64,000 nt of DNA from Pyronema omphalodes. Lineage: Eukaryota; Ascomycota; Pezizomycetes; Pezizales; Pyronemataceae. Positions 1 to 10,560 of this stretch are shown here, piece after piece (position 1 is the stretch's first letter; every line of letters begins with the position of its first letter). The translations under genes were made by a program, and so were the position numbers. Below the pieces are notes generated by a model. That model was not told where the DNA came from. It ran no database searches and saw only the letters and a program-made list of their open reading frames with translations. The stretch spans positions 1,302,001-1,366,000 of the forward strand of contig JAJJXM010000001.1 of NCBI GenBank assembly GCA_024516155.1, given 5' to 3'.

Positions 1-598
1 ATTCGAAATGAGTAGATACACCCGGAAACAGGGCGAACGAAGGAATATGACCCGCTCGCTCGCATCGTATCAGCCATCCTCAGGCATAATCGGTATTTTA
101 TGCCCAGGTCAGAATTACTTATTTCTTTTTCTGTAAAAAATAAAAAATAAAAATAAAAATAAAAATCAGTTGATCAAGGTCTTTCAGCTTTCGCTTCGGA
201 AATTCCTTGAAACGACATGTTCTGCAGATGGCCTAGCCCCCCCAAAGAACTTGAGATGCGATCAGATCGTAATTGATCATGGCACAAGGGGGCAACTCGC
301 AAGATTAAAAGCGCCTCGGCACCGAGCCTTAGTGGGGCAAATAACCGCAAATTAGGGCGGTGTGATGCGCACTGCGCGTGAGCTCCCGTAGGAGAGTGCA
401 ACTTTAATCGCGATACGCACTCGACACACAGATCTACATCCGCCCTACCAGTAAAGTTCCTGTGGCTTTAAAATTACATGACGTAAGTTAACATATTCAA
501 TTCGATATTCTTTCCTTCTTCACTTGTTCCATCTAACCAGATAGACAAAAATAATCATGGTCTAGAACCATAAAACAAGGCTCATCATTACAGCCCCG
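1..598. other. 3' flank of THI20, no gene seen
   Basis: No coding stretch on either strand has a recognisable product. The region lies downstream of the minus-strand THI20 stop. The most visible element is an A-rich run with repeated AAAAAT units at about 135-166. The rest is ordinary mixed sequence that probably includes the THI20 3' UTR nearest 598. Confidence 0.5.
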
Positions 599-2353
599 TT
601 AAACAGATTTACCCGCCCTCAGCCCCATATCCCAAAATCCCCGCTCCAACTTGGTCGCCTGATAGAATATATCCACCAGTTCCTCCACTCTCTCCGGTCC
701 CGCTGATCTCACCTTTTCCTCAAGGATCTTTCTGCCTAGCCTTACCGATTCGACATAAGAGTCGGAACTGGCGTAAGTTAAAATCCAGTCATAATAGGGA
801 TTTTCCTTCCCATGCTTTGTGTTTTCACTTTTCAACAACCACTTTCCAATTTCATGGTACCCAAATAGACATGGTGCCATAGCCACGTTTAATGCTAATA
901 CGTCATCAGTGTGTCCAATGTCTAGAACATAACGTGTGTAGGAAGTGCACGCGACATCTTCCTCCGTGGCCTCAACATCCGCCTGGGAAAGACCAAAGCC
1001 TGCACAATATTCGATGTGGAGACGAGACTCATCGTACAGTAGCTGGACTGTGCGTGCACTAGCAGCGGCATCTTCCATCGTTGTAGCTTTGGAACCGGCG
1101 AGAGAGTGTGCACGACAGAACTGAATCTTCGAGAATGTTAATAAAAACAACCATAATCGACGGTGAATGGCACTTGGACGTACAAGGAAGAGATAGTCTT
1201 GCTTCAGATAGTAACAGAACTGATCTTTGTCTAGGGTTCCAGCTCCTAGACGTTTAACAAAATCGTGGTGAGTAAAGTCCTTCCATACAGATTTAATCTT
1301 GGGGTGGTCAAGGAGGTAGTCCAAGAACCGGTCTCTGTCGAAATTGTCAGCAATTGTCAGAAACGTCAAGTTTCAAGGAATAATTACGGAGCAAATGGAA
1401 TTCCCTTCATATGGTTCAGTGGTCCATGTCCCTTGCCATAATTCGGCGCGGTGGAAATTGCATTCGAGATGTAATTACTGGCATTCTTCACCGCTTCCAA
1501 CGGTTCCAGTCCTTTCGCAAGATTACTCGCGATTGCCGAAGCAAGCGAGCACCCAGTACCGTGGGTATTCTTGCTGTCGATGAAGGGCTTCTCAATAATC
1601 GCATGGTGCTTATCCACTGAGTTGTACAAAATATCAACGCAAACTTCCGCTGTACCGTTTGGTACAGCACGAGCTCCGTTCTTCATCATAGGAACGTGGC
1701 CACCTTTGAGATAGATGTACTTTGGTCCCATATCACCTAGCTCTGCTGCCAGAGCCTTCATATCATCAACCGACTTAATGGTGTCTTCTTTCTTCAAAAG
1801 TACCAGAGCTTCAGGGATATTAGGAGTCAAGATATAGGTCCGAGGCAAGATCTCATTTTGGAGGATCTCGATGGCATCATCGGGGATCAATTTTGAACCT
1901 GAGGTTGAGACCATGACCTGCAAAACATGAGTTTCCGGAACAAAATAAGTAACAAGAAAAAGGGCAACAATACAGGGTCAATAACAATCTTTGTCACGTT
2001 GTATTTCTTAAGAATTGTGGCAACAGCACCAATAGTTCCTGCAGAACCGAGCATTCCAGTTTTGACAACATCTACTGGCATGTCTTCAAAGACGGCTTCA
2101 AGCGACTTCTGAACAAATTCTTTTGGTACGAAATGAATATCTCTGACGCCAGTGGTATTTTGGGCAGTCAGAGCTGTGATGGTCGTCATTCCATAGCAGT
2201 TATGTGCTGTGATAACTTTGAGGTCGGCTGGTGCAAAGCGTAAGTACTAAGATGCGGAGTTACAGCGGATGCGCCAAAAGAACCTTCGATACCAGCCCCG
2301 CCGGAAGGATCCGAACCAGCGATAGTAAGGACTGTGGGGAGTTTGGCGGCCAT
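599..2353 (-). CDS. THI20: Bifunctional HMP/HMP-P kinase with TenA-like domain (Thi20 type)
   Basis: Makes the pyrimidine half of thiamine by phosphorylating HMP to HMP-P and HMP-PP; the C-terminal TenA (thiaminase II) domain salvages degraded pyrimidines. I read five exons: 2353-2284, 2227-1974, 1917-1388, 1334-1184 and 1126-599. All borders are GT...AG and in frame, giving about 510 residues, near the yeast Thi20 length. The ThiD domain opens with TIAGSDPSGGAGIEADLK, where intron 1 splits the Glu-Ala junction, and continues with TGMLGS and THGTGCSLASAIA. The join GIPFAP/DRFLDYLLDHP links it to TenA (QDYLFL, AGSKATTMED, YTRYVLD, GYHEIGKWL). The 57 bp intron at 1127-1183 has no in-frame stop, so a plain ORF reading keeps about 19 foreign residues between QDYLFL and IQFCRAHSLAG. 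The gene is divergent from THI6. Family assignment is firm; exon borders are inferred. Confidence 0.93.
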
Positions 2354-2495
2354 ATCAAATCAGCGACTTTCTGTTTTCGTGGGCGACAATAATTATATTG
2401 CGATCAGGACCGGTTCGCTTTCGTTTTGTAGTTCAGGGTACCGTATGCGATGGGAGATGCATCGTACCTATGGGAAATGCGAGAGGAGCTAGGGA

Positions 2496-2517
2496 TCGCG
2501 CAACAGCGATTGCGCGA
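2496..2517. promoter_or_regulatory. Perfect dyad in the thiamine promoter
   Basis: TCGCGCAA at 2496-2503 is repeated exactly in inverted form as TTGCGCGA at 2510-2517, with a 6 nt spacer. It lies between the divergent THI20 and THI6 genes, closer to THI20. The geometry suits a dimeric DNA-binding protein or a small hairpin. No known factor is assigned. Confidence 0.5.
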
Positions 2518-2619
2518 CAGGGTTTCATTGCGTCACCCCGCTTTCTTCGGAGATTTTCCGATGACATCCGCAGCTTTCAGCGACATAGAGGACGATAGAT
2601 AGGGCCTGGGAGACATCTA

Positions 2620-2710
2620 CGGCGATCATTATCGAAGCATCTTGGAAACATCGTCGGCGATCATTATCGGAACATCTTGGAAACATCATCGGCGATCACT
2701 ATATTGAAGA
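2620..2710 (+). repeat. Three 35 bp direct repeats in the thiamine promoter
   Basis: CGGCGATCA begins at 2620, 2655 and 2690, exactly 35 bp apart. Between them the conserved body reads CATCTTGGAAACATC with few differences; the third copy decays after the first dozen bases. The array ends about 90 bp before the THI6 start, so it lies in the proximal promoter or 5' UTR of THI6. Confidence 0.7.
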
Positions 2711-2795
2711 ATCTCGGGAAATATTGAAGGAGCGTACAACTACAGACTATTACGGCTTCTACTGACTGCTTCAACAGCCCTCCTCCGCCCAAACC

Positions 2796-4388
2796 ATGCC
2801 GAAACCCTCCCTAGACCTCACCTTATACCTCGTCACCAACTCGGAACTCCTGCCAGCTGGTCGCACCCTCGTCCAACATGTCGAAGAAGCTATCCGTGGC
2901 GGTGTGACCATTGTCCAGCTTCGCGAGAAGACTATGGCCACTCGTGCCTTCATCTCCCTCGGTCGCGAGCTACACAAAGTTACCCAGAAATACAATGTAC
3001 CGTTGTTAATCAACGACCGCATCGATGTCGCACTTGCTGTTGGTTGTGAGGGAGTACACATTGGATGGGAAGATGCCGAGTACGCAGACGCCCGCCGTCT
3101 CCTAGGAAACGACAAGATTATCGGAGTTTCAGTCTCCAATAATGATCAGGCCGAGAAAGCCGCTGCTACAGGATGCGATTACATCGGTGTCGGCCCAGTC
3201 TTTGCAACCTCTACGAAGCCTAACCACAACCCCGCCCTTGGAACTCCAGGCCTCCGTAGCCTCCTAGAATTCATCTCCACCCTTCCTGGACCCACTGGAA
3301 ACTGGGGTCTCAAAGTTCCTTCCGTAGCAATCGGCGGAATCAACCTCGACAATGTGCAACGAGTCATGTACCAAAGCGAGTCTCTGGGCCGCAAAAAGTG
3401 CCTTTCCGGTGTCGCCGTAGTTTCCGCCATTATCGCCTCACCCACTCCCGAAGACGTCTGTAAATCCTTCGTCAAACTCTTGGAATACTGCGAAAATCCC
3501 ATTTTCGCCCCATGGCAGCTTCAAATCGCCAACACTTCCGACTTTAATGACTTGTTCAGAAAGATGACCGCCAAAGTCGCAGCAAAGAAGCCTATCGTCC
3601 ATCATGTCACCAACAACGTCGTCAAGAACTTTTCTGCAAACGTCACTCTTGCAGTTGGAGCTTCTCCTATCATGAGTGAGGATTTGTCGGAATTACCAGA
3701 ATTGGCGGCTTTCAACGGTGCCATGGTCCTCAACATGGGAACTTCCACAAAAGCCCAACAAAGCTTCCTACTGGCAGCAGCAAAGGCTTCCAACGCCGTT
3801 GGAAACCCTGTAGTTTTCGACCCGGTCGGAGCCGGCGCTACCTCCCTCCGTCGGGAGAGCACCGCTCTAATCGTAGGAAACGCCTACTGCGACATCATCA
3901 AAGGCAACGAATCCGAGATCCGAACAGTTCTCGGCAACGACATGATCCAACAACGTGGAGTCGATTCCATCAGCACAACCGACGACCCTCTTGAAAAAGC
4001 ACGCTTGGTGAAACAGCTTGCGAGAAGAGAAAGAAATATCATCGTCATGACTGGAAAAGTGGATTATGTCTCAGATGGTGAATCTACTTTTGAGTTAAGT
4101 GATGGTCATGAAATTCAGGGCGATGTTACGGGTACGGGTTGTTCGCTGGGCTCGCTCATCGCTGCGTATGTTTCCATTCATAGAGAGTCTAAATTGCTCG
4201 CTACACTTGCTGCTGTTTCGGCTTATAATGCGGCGGCTAGAGAGGCGGCGGAGGGTTTGAAGGTTCTTGGACCAGGTGCTTGGATGCTGGCGTTTTTGGA
4301 CAAGCTTTATGAACTTAGGAATGCTGATAGGGTTGAGGAAACGTGGATTGCAAAGTTGGGTGAGAGGGTTAGATTGGTTGATGTTTAA
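2796..4388 (+). CDS. THI6: Thiamine-phosphate synthase / hydroxyethylthiazole kinase (Thi6)
   Basis: Bifunctional enzyme of 530 residues in one exon. The N-terminal half (about 1-235) is the TIM-barrel thiamine-phosphate synthase, which condenses HMP-PP with HET-P. It shows VQLREK, LLINDRIDVAL, GVHIGWEDA, IGVSVSN, YIGVGPVFATSTK and VAIGGINLDN. The C-terminal half (about 260-530) is a ThiM-type thiazole kinase, with HHVTNNVVKNFSAN, VVFDPVGAGAT, IIKGNESEI and the catalytic VTGTGCSLGS loop with its Cys. The length matches fungal Thi6. The ATG at 2796 is chosen because the barrel's first strand follows at once. The gene is divergent from THI20, so the substrates made by THI20 are used by the product of its neighbour. 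Confidence 0.97.
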   Translation: MPKPSLDLTLYLVTNSELLPAGRTLVQHVEEAIRGGVTIVQLREKTMATRAFISLGRELHKVTQKYNVPLLINDRIDVALAVGCEGVHIGWEDAEYADARRLLGNDKIIGVSVSNNDQAEKAAATGCDYIGVGPVFATSTKPNHNPALGTPGLRSLLEFISTLPGPTGNWGLKVPSVAIGGINLDNVQRVMYQSESLGRKKCLSGVAVVSAIIASPTPEDVCKSFVKLLEYCENPIFAPWQLQIANTSDFNDLFRKMTAKVAAKKPIVHHVTNNVVKNFSANVTLAVGASPIMSEDLSELPELAAFNGAMVLNMGTSTKAQQSFLLAAAKASNAVGNPVVFDPVGAGATSLRRESTALIVGNAYCDIIKGNESEIRTVLGNDMIQQRGVDSISTTDDPLEKARLVKQLARRERNIIVMTGKVDYVSDGESTFELSDGHEIQGDVTGTGCSLGSLIAAYVSIHRESKLLATLAAVSAYNAAAREAAEGLKVLGPGAWMLAFLDKLYELRNADRVEETWIAKLGERVRLVDV

Positions 4389-5382
4389 GGCGGGGGATTT
4401 CATGAGGTTTTTGCGGTGTGGAAGTGTGAGTTTTCATGATATGAAACCCCGCGATGCCCTGCGAAGTTCGAACGATGAATGATGACGATAATAATAACAA
4501 ATATTCCATCTTTCCATCTTTCCATCTCCATTTATGCTAAAATTCGGGATCAAATACCAGTCAAACTATCGGTCCTTCGCAAAATCACTATTCGCAATCA
4601 ACTTTCGGTATCGAGTGCCTAAAATTTGCCTATGGTCACCATATTTTATTGCTTTGTATCTACGCCATATATTCCCTGTACTTACCCTGTACCAACGGCA
4701 TGCCGGTAAAAAGATCTTCCGATCTTCTTCCGATCTTCTTCCATGTTTAGTTTTATTTTATGTAATCATCCATACATATACCATACCGTTCGATGTGATC
4801 TTCCATGGTACCGTGCCATAGTACCGTGCTATGGTGCCATGTAACCTCCCGGTTAACGGTCAAATCGAGTGAAAACTTATGAATCCCGAATCGATGTGAT
4901 GACGTCAGCTTGTTGGTTCGTTGGTTCGCTGGTTCTTGGCGTGTATACTTGTTACAGCCTACGGGCAGATATCGGGCATCATGCTTGGAGCATACTCGTA
5001 CCCCCGCCGGTGGGCACGAGTACGCCATGCAGAATCCGGCTCCCTCCAGGATTGAGTCGGTAACACATAGATTTTCATACAGCTGGGATTAGAATTTTTA
5101 AGCCTCTATCGTTGGTGCTGTGCTGTCGGTAATCAAGATATGTACAGGATAGGTCAGGTTAATACACAGGTTTATCAATCTTTCCTGCCTGACGCTTGAA
5201 AGCTTGAAGCTTGAAAAAATTGTATGCTTTGTGGAGGTTTTATATAATCCTGCTTCATAAGAGAGAACAGAAACACAAATCGATATATAGAAGCTTTCGA
5301 ATACTGGATATATTTTAATTTTTCGCCGCTTTTACTGATTGAACACACACACACACCACATACCCTACACAGGAAAAACAGG
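4389..5382. other. Intergenic, no gene seen
   Basis: This holds the THI6 3' flank and the upstream region of the small gene at 5.4 kb. A short tandem of a GATCTTCTTCC-like unit lies at about 4713-4742, and a snapback region of repeated CCATAG/CTATGG and GGTACCGTG words at about 4803-4843. An exon 1 for the next gene may lie here but could not be identified. Confidence 0.4.
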
Positions 5383-6333
5383 GTGTTACGTATACCAACA
5401 ATCTCGAAACATTTCTTTTGCAGCAGTCGCGTTCCGGTGGTGTTTTATTCCCAGAGCTCGACTTCGGGAGCGGCTTCGGGAACTGGGAGTGATATGCAGA
5501 CGAAACATATGACATCGGATCAGGGTGTTGAAAGAAAGTCGAGTCAGAATGGTGTAAGTTTTTTATTGTATTTGGTTTTTTGGTTTTTTGGTTGTCGAAT
5601 GTCAAATGTCAAATGTATCAGATGCTTTGCTTGAATTTGCTTTACCTTGCTTCGATTTTCTTTGCTTTGCTTTGATTTGAATTGCTTTGCCTTGCTTTGC
5701 TATATTCAATGAAGCCTTATACACACACATACACATCGCCCCCTTACATACGAAGATACACATACACACCCCACATAACATACACATACATACACACACA
5801 CGCCACACCCCCGTATCCCCACACCCCACATCCCCAGAGATTCCTCGTGCGCCTTACGCCCCCCAGATTTCTTTGCGGAGTCTGTGGGGTCTGGGGTGTC
5901 TGTGCCCTGAGCTCACTCCGCTCCCGCCACTTTCCCGCTGCTTTGACTCCCTTCGCTTCATTCGCTCGCTTTTCTCGCTGCGCACAAGCTCCAGCTCCGT
6001 GGCTTCGCATCCCCAACTAATTGCCCCATCATCATCACAAAGTTCCATTACACACCACGAAACCAGTAAGCTGACCACGATACCACACCCTAGTTAGTAC
6101 AGCCATCACAGTCATCACAGCTATCACAAGCCGCCTTACATCTAGGCCGGATGGAGTCGATAGAAAAACACAAAAAGCACATGTCAAAAACCGAAGCCGC
6201 AGATGCGGCGTTGAGAGCTAAGCTTGAGGAGTTTGTTGCTGGGGATGGAGGGGCTAGTGGCGTGGAGTATGAGAATGGAAATCCGGCGGATGTTAAGAGA
6301 GCTGTTAGGGAGAATATGTTTAGGGTTATTTAA
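5383..6333 (+). CDS. Small conserved fungal protein, probably mitochondrial, start unresolved
   Basis: Two coding blocks share a frame. The first (5383-5553) encodes a basic, Ser-rich leader, then ASGTGSDMQTKHMTSDQGVERKSS. The second (about 6121-6333) encodes IEKHKKHMSKTEAADAALRAKLEEF followed by GASGVEYENGNP and ends in VRENMFRVI. This resembles, from memory, a family of roughly 100-residue fungal proteins with mitochondrial presequences and no assigned function. The blocks are joined by a phase-0 intron with a strong GTAAGT donor at 5554. In-phase acceptors exist at 6093, 6102, 6111 and 6120, giving an intron of 540-567 bp, long for this genome. No ATG opens the first block: 5383 is GTG and the first in-frame ATG is 5494. 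An upstream exon spliced to the TTTTGCAG at about 5420 would fit. Confidence 0.55.
5554..6120 (+). other. Long repetitive intron of the 5.4 kb gene
   Basis: After the GTAAGT donor come T/G runs, TGTCAAATG doublets, a TTTGC/TTGCT-rich stretch (5620-5705), then CA-rich sequence with ACACAC and CATACACATAC words (5710-5830). A C-rich part precedes several possible AG acceptors. No exon is evident inside it. The exact 3' border is uncertain. Confidence 0.45.
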
Positions 6334-6922
6334 ATTGGGGGTTATAATGGGGTTATTGGTTTTTGAGGAGAGGGAATGGGCTGGGAAGAGGGAAATATGC
6401 ATGTTGTGATATTGGTGTTTATGTTCGTTATATGCAAAGATAAAGTACATACGGAGAATTTGCATAAATTAAACATAGGCATGAGTACGTATCTGGATCT
6501 ATGATCTATGTATCATCTCGTTGTTCTGGAATTTTAGAGTTCTGGTCTTGATCTATCTAGACTGGAATGTATCCAATCTGCTCCTGCGGCTGTTGCCTGT
6601 CGGTGTCCCCGTCTTGTGATCGCGCGCGTGTTTGTCTCATAATCACATGTCACATGTAAACCTCGGGGTGCTCGGTCTTTTCACGTCTGATTTCCTTACG
6701 CATCTGCACGGTAACGTAGGTAACCGCGAACCCCAGCCAACCACAAAACGCATAAACCAGCAAAGCCATGAATTCAAAACTACCCACGAGTCCCTCGTGA
6801 TACAGAGCTGAGGGACACTTATTTATATCTTCAAACTCCCTTCTTTCCTCGATAACTCTACGACGTGATCTAAGAGCGAAGCTACTACATACTGCATACT
6901 ACACATATACATATACATCAAC
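6334..6922. other. Intergenic between the small protein gene and the acyl-CoA dehydrogenase
   Basis: Holds the 3' flank of the small gene and the promoter of the acyl-CoA dehydrogenase. A dyad CACGAG-TCC-CTCGTG lies at about 6785-6799, and a nearby GTCCCTC...GAGGGAC pair brackets it. One short minus-strand ORF is listed separately. Confidence 0.4.
6650..6769 (-). CDS. Possible 39-residue single-pass membrane microprotein
   Basis: An ATG at 6769 opens a 39-residue ORF with a hydrophobic helix (ALLVYAFCGWLGFAVTYVTV) followed by a charged tail with RKEIRREKTEH. The shape is that of small mitochondrial inner-membrane subunits of fungi, but I do not recognise it. The frame stays open upstream of the ATG, so an earlier exon is possible. 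It lies in the promoter of the dehydrogenase and may be chance. Confidence 0.25.
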   Translation of the reverse strand: MALLVYAFCGWLGFAVTYVTVQMRKEIRREKTEHPEVYM

Positions 6923-8648
6923 ATGGACCCGCTACCCATCCCGTCAAAGACTTACACCCTTGAGGAGGTATGTGACAAGCTTCGCGATCCCGTTTACCAG
7001 CTCTAGTTACTGATCACTTTCCCCTAGGTTGAGAAAAACAACACTGAAGACTCCCTCTGGGTAATAATCGACTCTTTGGTCTACGAGTAAGCTTTTCATA
7101 TGCCACTGATGATCCTCTTCTAATCTCTTCCCGTAGTGTCACCGACTTCGCCCTCGGCCACCCCGGTGGACTCCACGTCCTCCTTCAAGTCGCCGGTCAA
7201 GACGCAACTCGCGATTTCTACTCCATGCACCGTCACGAAGTCCTCGTAAAATACAAAGACCTAATCATCGGACGAATCCACAACCAAACCCCGAAGATCA
7301 TTTCCCGTGGAGTTGGCGAGCTTTCTACCGTTGCCTATGCTGAACCTAGCTGGTTGATCCCCTCGTTCAAGTCGCCTTACTACACCGATTCCCACCGTCG
7401 CTTCCAGAAGGAATGTCGTATCTTCATGGACACTGTTGTGCGTCCGGAGGCGCTGAGAGTCGAGGAGGCGGGTGAGAACCCTAGCAAAGAGTTTTTCTTG
7501 AAGTGTTCAGAAGTCGGCTTGACACCGATGAGAATGGGACCTGGACCCCACCTCAAGGGAAGGAAGTTATTTGCCGATATCAAACCTGAGGAGTTTGATT
7601 ACTTCCATGAGCTTATCATGAACCAAGAATTTGCAATGACTCATGCCAGAGCTTTCAACGATGGTTTCGGTGGAGGAATGGTCATTGGTTTACCCCCGGT
7701 TTTGAACTTTTGCAAGAATAAGGAGCTTAAAGAACGGGTTGTCGAAGAGGTTCTTAGCTCGAAGAAGTTTATTGCGCTTGCTATCACTGAGGCGTTTGGA
7801 GGTTCTGATGTCGTTAATGGACTCCGTACCACTGCTGTAAAGAGCGCAGATGGAACTCATTACATCGTCAACGGAACTAAGAAGTGGATCACCAACGGAA
7901 CTTTCGCAGATTATTTCACCACTGCGGTGAAGACGGATATGGGACTTTCTGTCCTTCTTATCCCCCGCGGAGAAGGAGTCGAGACGAAACAGATCAAGAC
8001 CTCCTACACTTCCACTGCTGGAACCGCATTCGTTACTTTCGATAACGTCAAAGTTCCCGTCGAGAATCTTCTTGGAAAGGAGAACGAGGGTATCAGGGTC
8101 ATCTTATCCAACTTCAACCAGTCAGTATTCCCCATCCCCATTTAACTAGGAAGCAGGAACCATAATGCTAACCCCCACACAGTGAACGCTGGGTCATGAC
8201 CTGCGCCATCATCCGCGTAACCCGTCTCATCATTGAAGAAAGCATCAAATGGTCCTCTCAACGCTACGTTTTTGGAAAGCCATTAATATCGCAACCCGTA
8301 ATCCGTGCCAAAATCGCCAAGCTGATCTCTCTAAATGAATCCTCACAAGCCTGGCTCGAAAACATCACCCATCAAATGTGTCACATGTCCTACGCCCAGC
8401 AATCTCAAGCCCTAGCAGGTCCTATTGCGTTGTTAAAAACTTTTGCTACTAGAGCTGCGCATGAGGCTGCTGATGAGGCGGTGCAGATTTGGGGTGGCAG
8501 AGGAATTACTAAGGGTGGTATGGGAAGGGTTATTGAGAACTTTAATAGGACTTATAAGTTTGATGCTATTCTTGGAGGTTCGGAGGAAATCTTGGCAGAT
8601 TTGGCGGTTAGACAGGCTATCAAGGGGGGTGTTAAGGCGGTTTTGTAG
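6923..8648 (+). CDS. Acyl-CoA dehydrogenase with N-terminal cytochrome b5 domain
   Basis: Flavoprotein of about 517 residues. Exons: 6923-6967, 7028-7086, 7137-8120 and 8183-8648; introns of 50-62 bp with GT...AG borders. Residues about 10-85 form a cytochrome b5-like heme domain with the HPGG ligand motif and a second His in YSMHRHE. The rest is an acyl-CoA dehydrogenase: N-terminal helical domain, the central ITEAFGGSDV and NGTKKWITNG segments that contact FAD and substrate, and the C-terminal ERW, RYVFGKP and QIWGGRGITKGG region. Such fusions are known in ascomycetes; the heme domain presumably relays electrons, though the acceptor is unknown. The C-terminus KAVL is not a classical peroxisomal signal. 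Chain-length specificity cannot be told. Confidence 0.93.
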
Positions 8649-10560
8649 GGTGATATTAGACGGTATTGCTGGTGGTGGTGTATTTTTATTGGAAGTAGGC
8701 GTGATGTGTAAACGTGGCTTTTTGGTCCTTAGATACTTGAATACCTGCATAAATGAAGTGTTGCATACATACATGATTGGATTTAGAATGAACGTTCCAA
8801 TAGAAATATACAATCACGATATATCACACGGTTTCGGTATCAAAAGTCGATATCGACAAACCAATGCAACGCTGGCGACAAAGGGTGATGACGCCAATCA
8901 TCATTGAAAGGCATCACAGGGTAATTCAACCCATTCTAGTTGAGTGATATCAGATAACCAAGCCACTCAAATTATCACCAACCGCCTTGTCTCTACCAAA
9001 AATCTCTTCTATCTATAATCCATCTTCTCTGGAACATTGTTTTCTGTCGATGCCAACGGTCTTGTCTTCCCTTTTCAGCTTCTTTATCTTCGACTTTATA
9101 TTCATTGCCACGGTTCACCTCCTTATTAGCAGCCACAACCTCCACACACACCTTACAAAACTGCAGCTCTTGCAGGCTGGATTAGTTGGATGCTGTCGGG
9201 ATTGATTAAAAGGGCCCCATATCTTCTATCTAGCATTGAATCGGCGGACGGAATATTGCTTTTATATCCTGCTGAGTCCTGGGTTTATGCGCGAGGATCA
9301 TGAGGACCGGAGTCAAGAGGTGGTATTTAGAACCTCCTGAGATAACTGAAGAATGGAGCTGGATTATTTCGTAGAGTCGAGAAGAGATTCTAGGATGTGA
9401 ATGACTCTTCTTTGATGATGATGAATGTAAGGGGAGATTTCTGCTTGATGGCCCGATGTACCAGACAGGGTCTCATCAGAGAAAGTAAATTAGAGAATAC
9501 TGTGACGCCAGGCCCAGATCACAGTAAAAGTCTACCACTCAAGGATCCGCTAAATCTACCCCCCTCCCCACACTGCTATACAACCCGGGCTCCTGGCTCG
9601 AGTTTACCCATCGTCATCAGATACACCAAAAAATAGATATCCTCGAAATCTGCCATATAAACCTATAGGACATCGACCTTTCAGCTCCATTAATCTGCTC
9701 TTTCTTTCTGAAACTAAACTTGAAGCATAGACACGCCTATCGATATTCCTTAACATCCCTCATCCTGAACATGCCCAGCTTCTCTTAAATTTGAGATCCC
9801 AGTATCACGAAGGAAAACTGAGAACGGCAAAACTGAGCGAGATCGGATTATGCTCCTCCCCGCCCGGATGGGAAGAGATTAGATATCAATCCGGTTGGAG
9901 AGAGGATATAACTGGGCAGAATATATGAGAAATAACAGAAAAAGAGAGGCGGGAAGATCCATGCAGAAAAATTACAATTTTGGGGTAGCGATAGGATGGT
10001 GTGTGGTGAAGGGTAGAGTAGATAATGGCTATACGTAGAAATGCCTAAGGAAAAGGAGTCAAAAAATTGTTTGTTACTGTAGCGTTGCAGGGTGTGTATT
10101 TAATATTGGTTGCTCGACTTGAGTATGGTATTGATTTACAATCACTCGTAGATGATAGGAATTATCAAAAATATTACTTTTTTATGTGTTCCTCACGTTT
10201 GAGTGACTTTTGTTCGTATTGGTTTGATAAATATGCTAACACCTAACACCTAATTCCTAATTCCTACCACTACTCAATTCGTTAATAGTATTATGAAGCT
10301 ATCACTACGTTACGCTAGCCAACTCAGTTCAAAAAGGCGCGCTTCTTCTTAAAGTAGAATGATCCGTTCTATTTTGCGAAGGACCAGACAATTCTTATAA
10401 GAAGCAAAGAATTCTATTCGGGCTTTAACCGACGATTCGGACTTTTGCCAAGTTCCCAATGACAGAGGAGATACCCCTTATGGGCTTATTGTAACCTAAT
10501 ACCCTCACACGAATTCTTTTCTATCATATTGTAGTCAAGACCCATGTTAACAACTCCCAA

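Larger units (their letters stand above)
2354..2795. promoter_or_regulatory. Shared divergent promoter of THI20 and THI6
   Basis: These 442 bp separate the two start codons of the divergent thiamine genes and must hold both promoters and 5' UTRs. It contains an 8 bp perfect dyad at 2496-2517 and three 35 bp direct repeats at about 2620-2710. I see no convincing TPP riboswitch core; in filamentous fungi those usually sit in introns of THI4 and NMT1. Repression by thiamine is expected from the pathway but is not shown by the sequence. Confidence 0.7.

Noticed and set aside
2354..2795. TPP riboswitch between the thiamine genes
   Set aside because: The conserved CUGAGA-type core and its partner helix were not found; the visible repeats and dyad do not match it.
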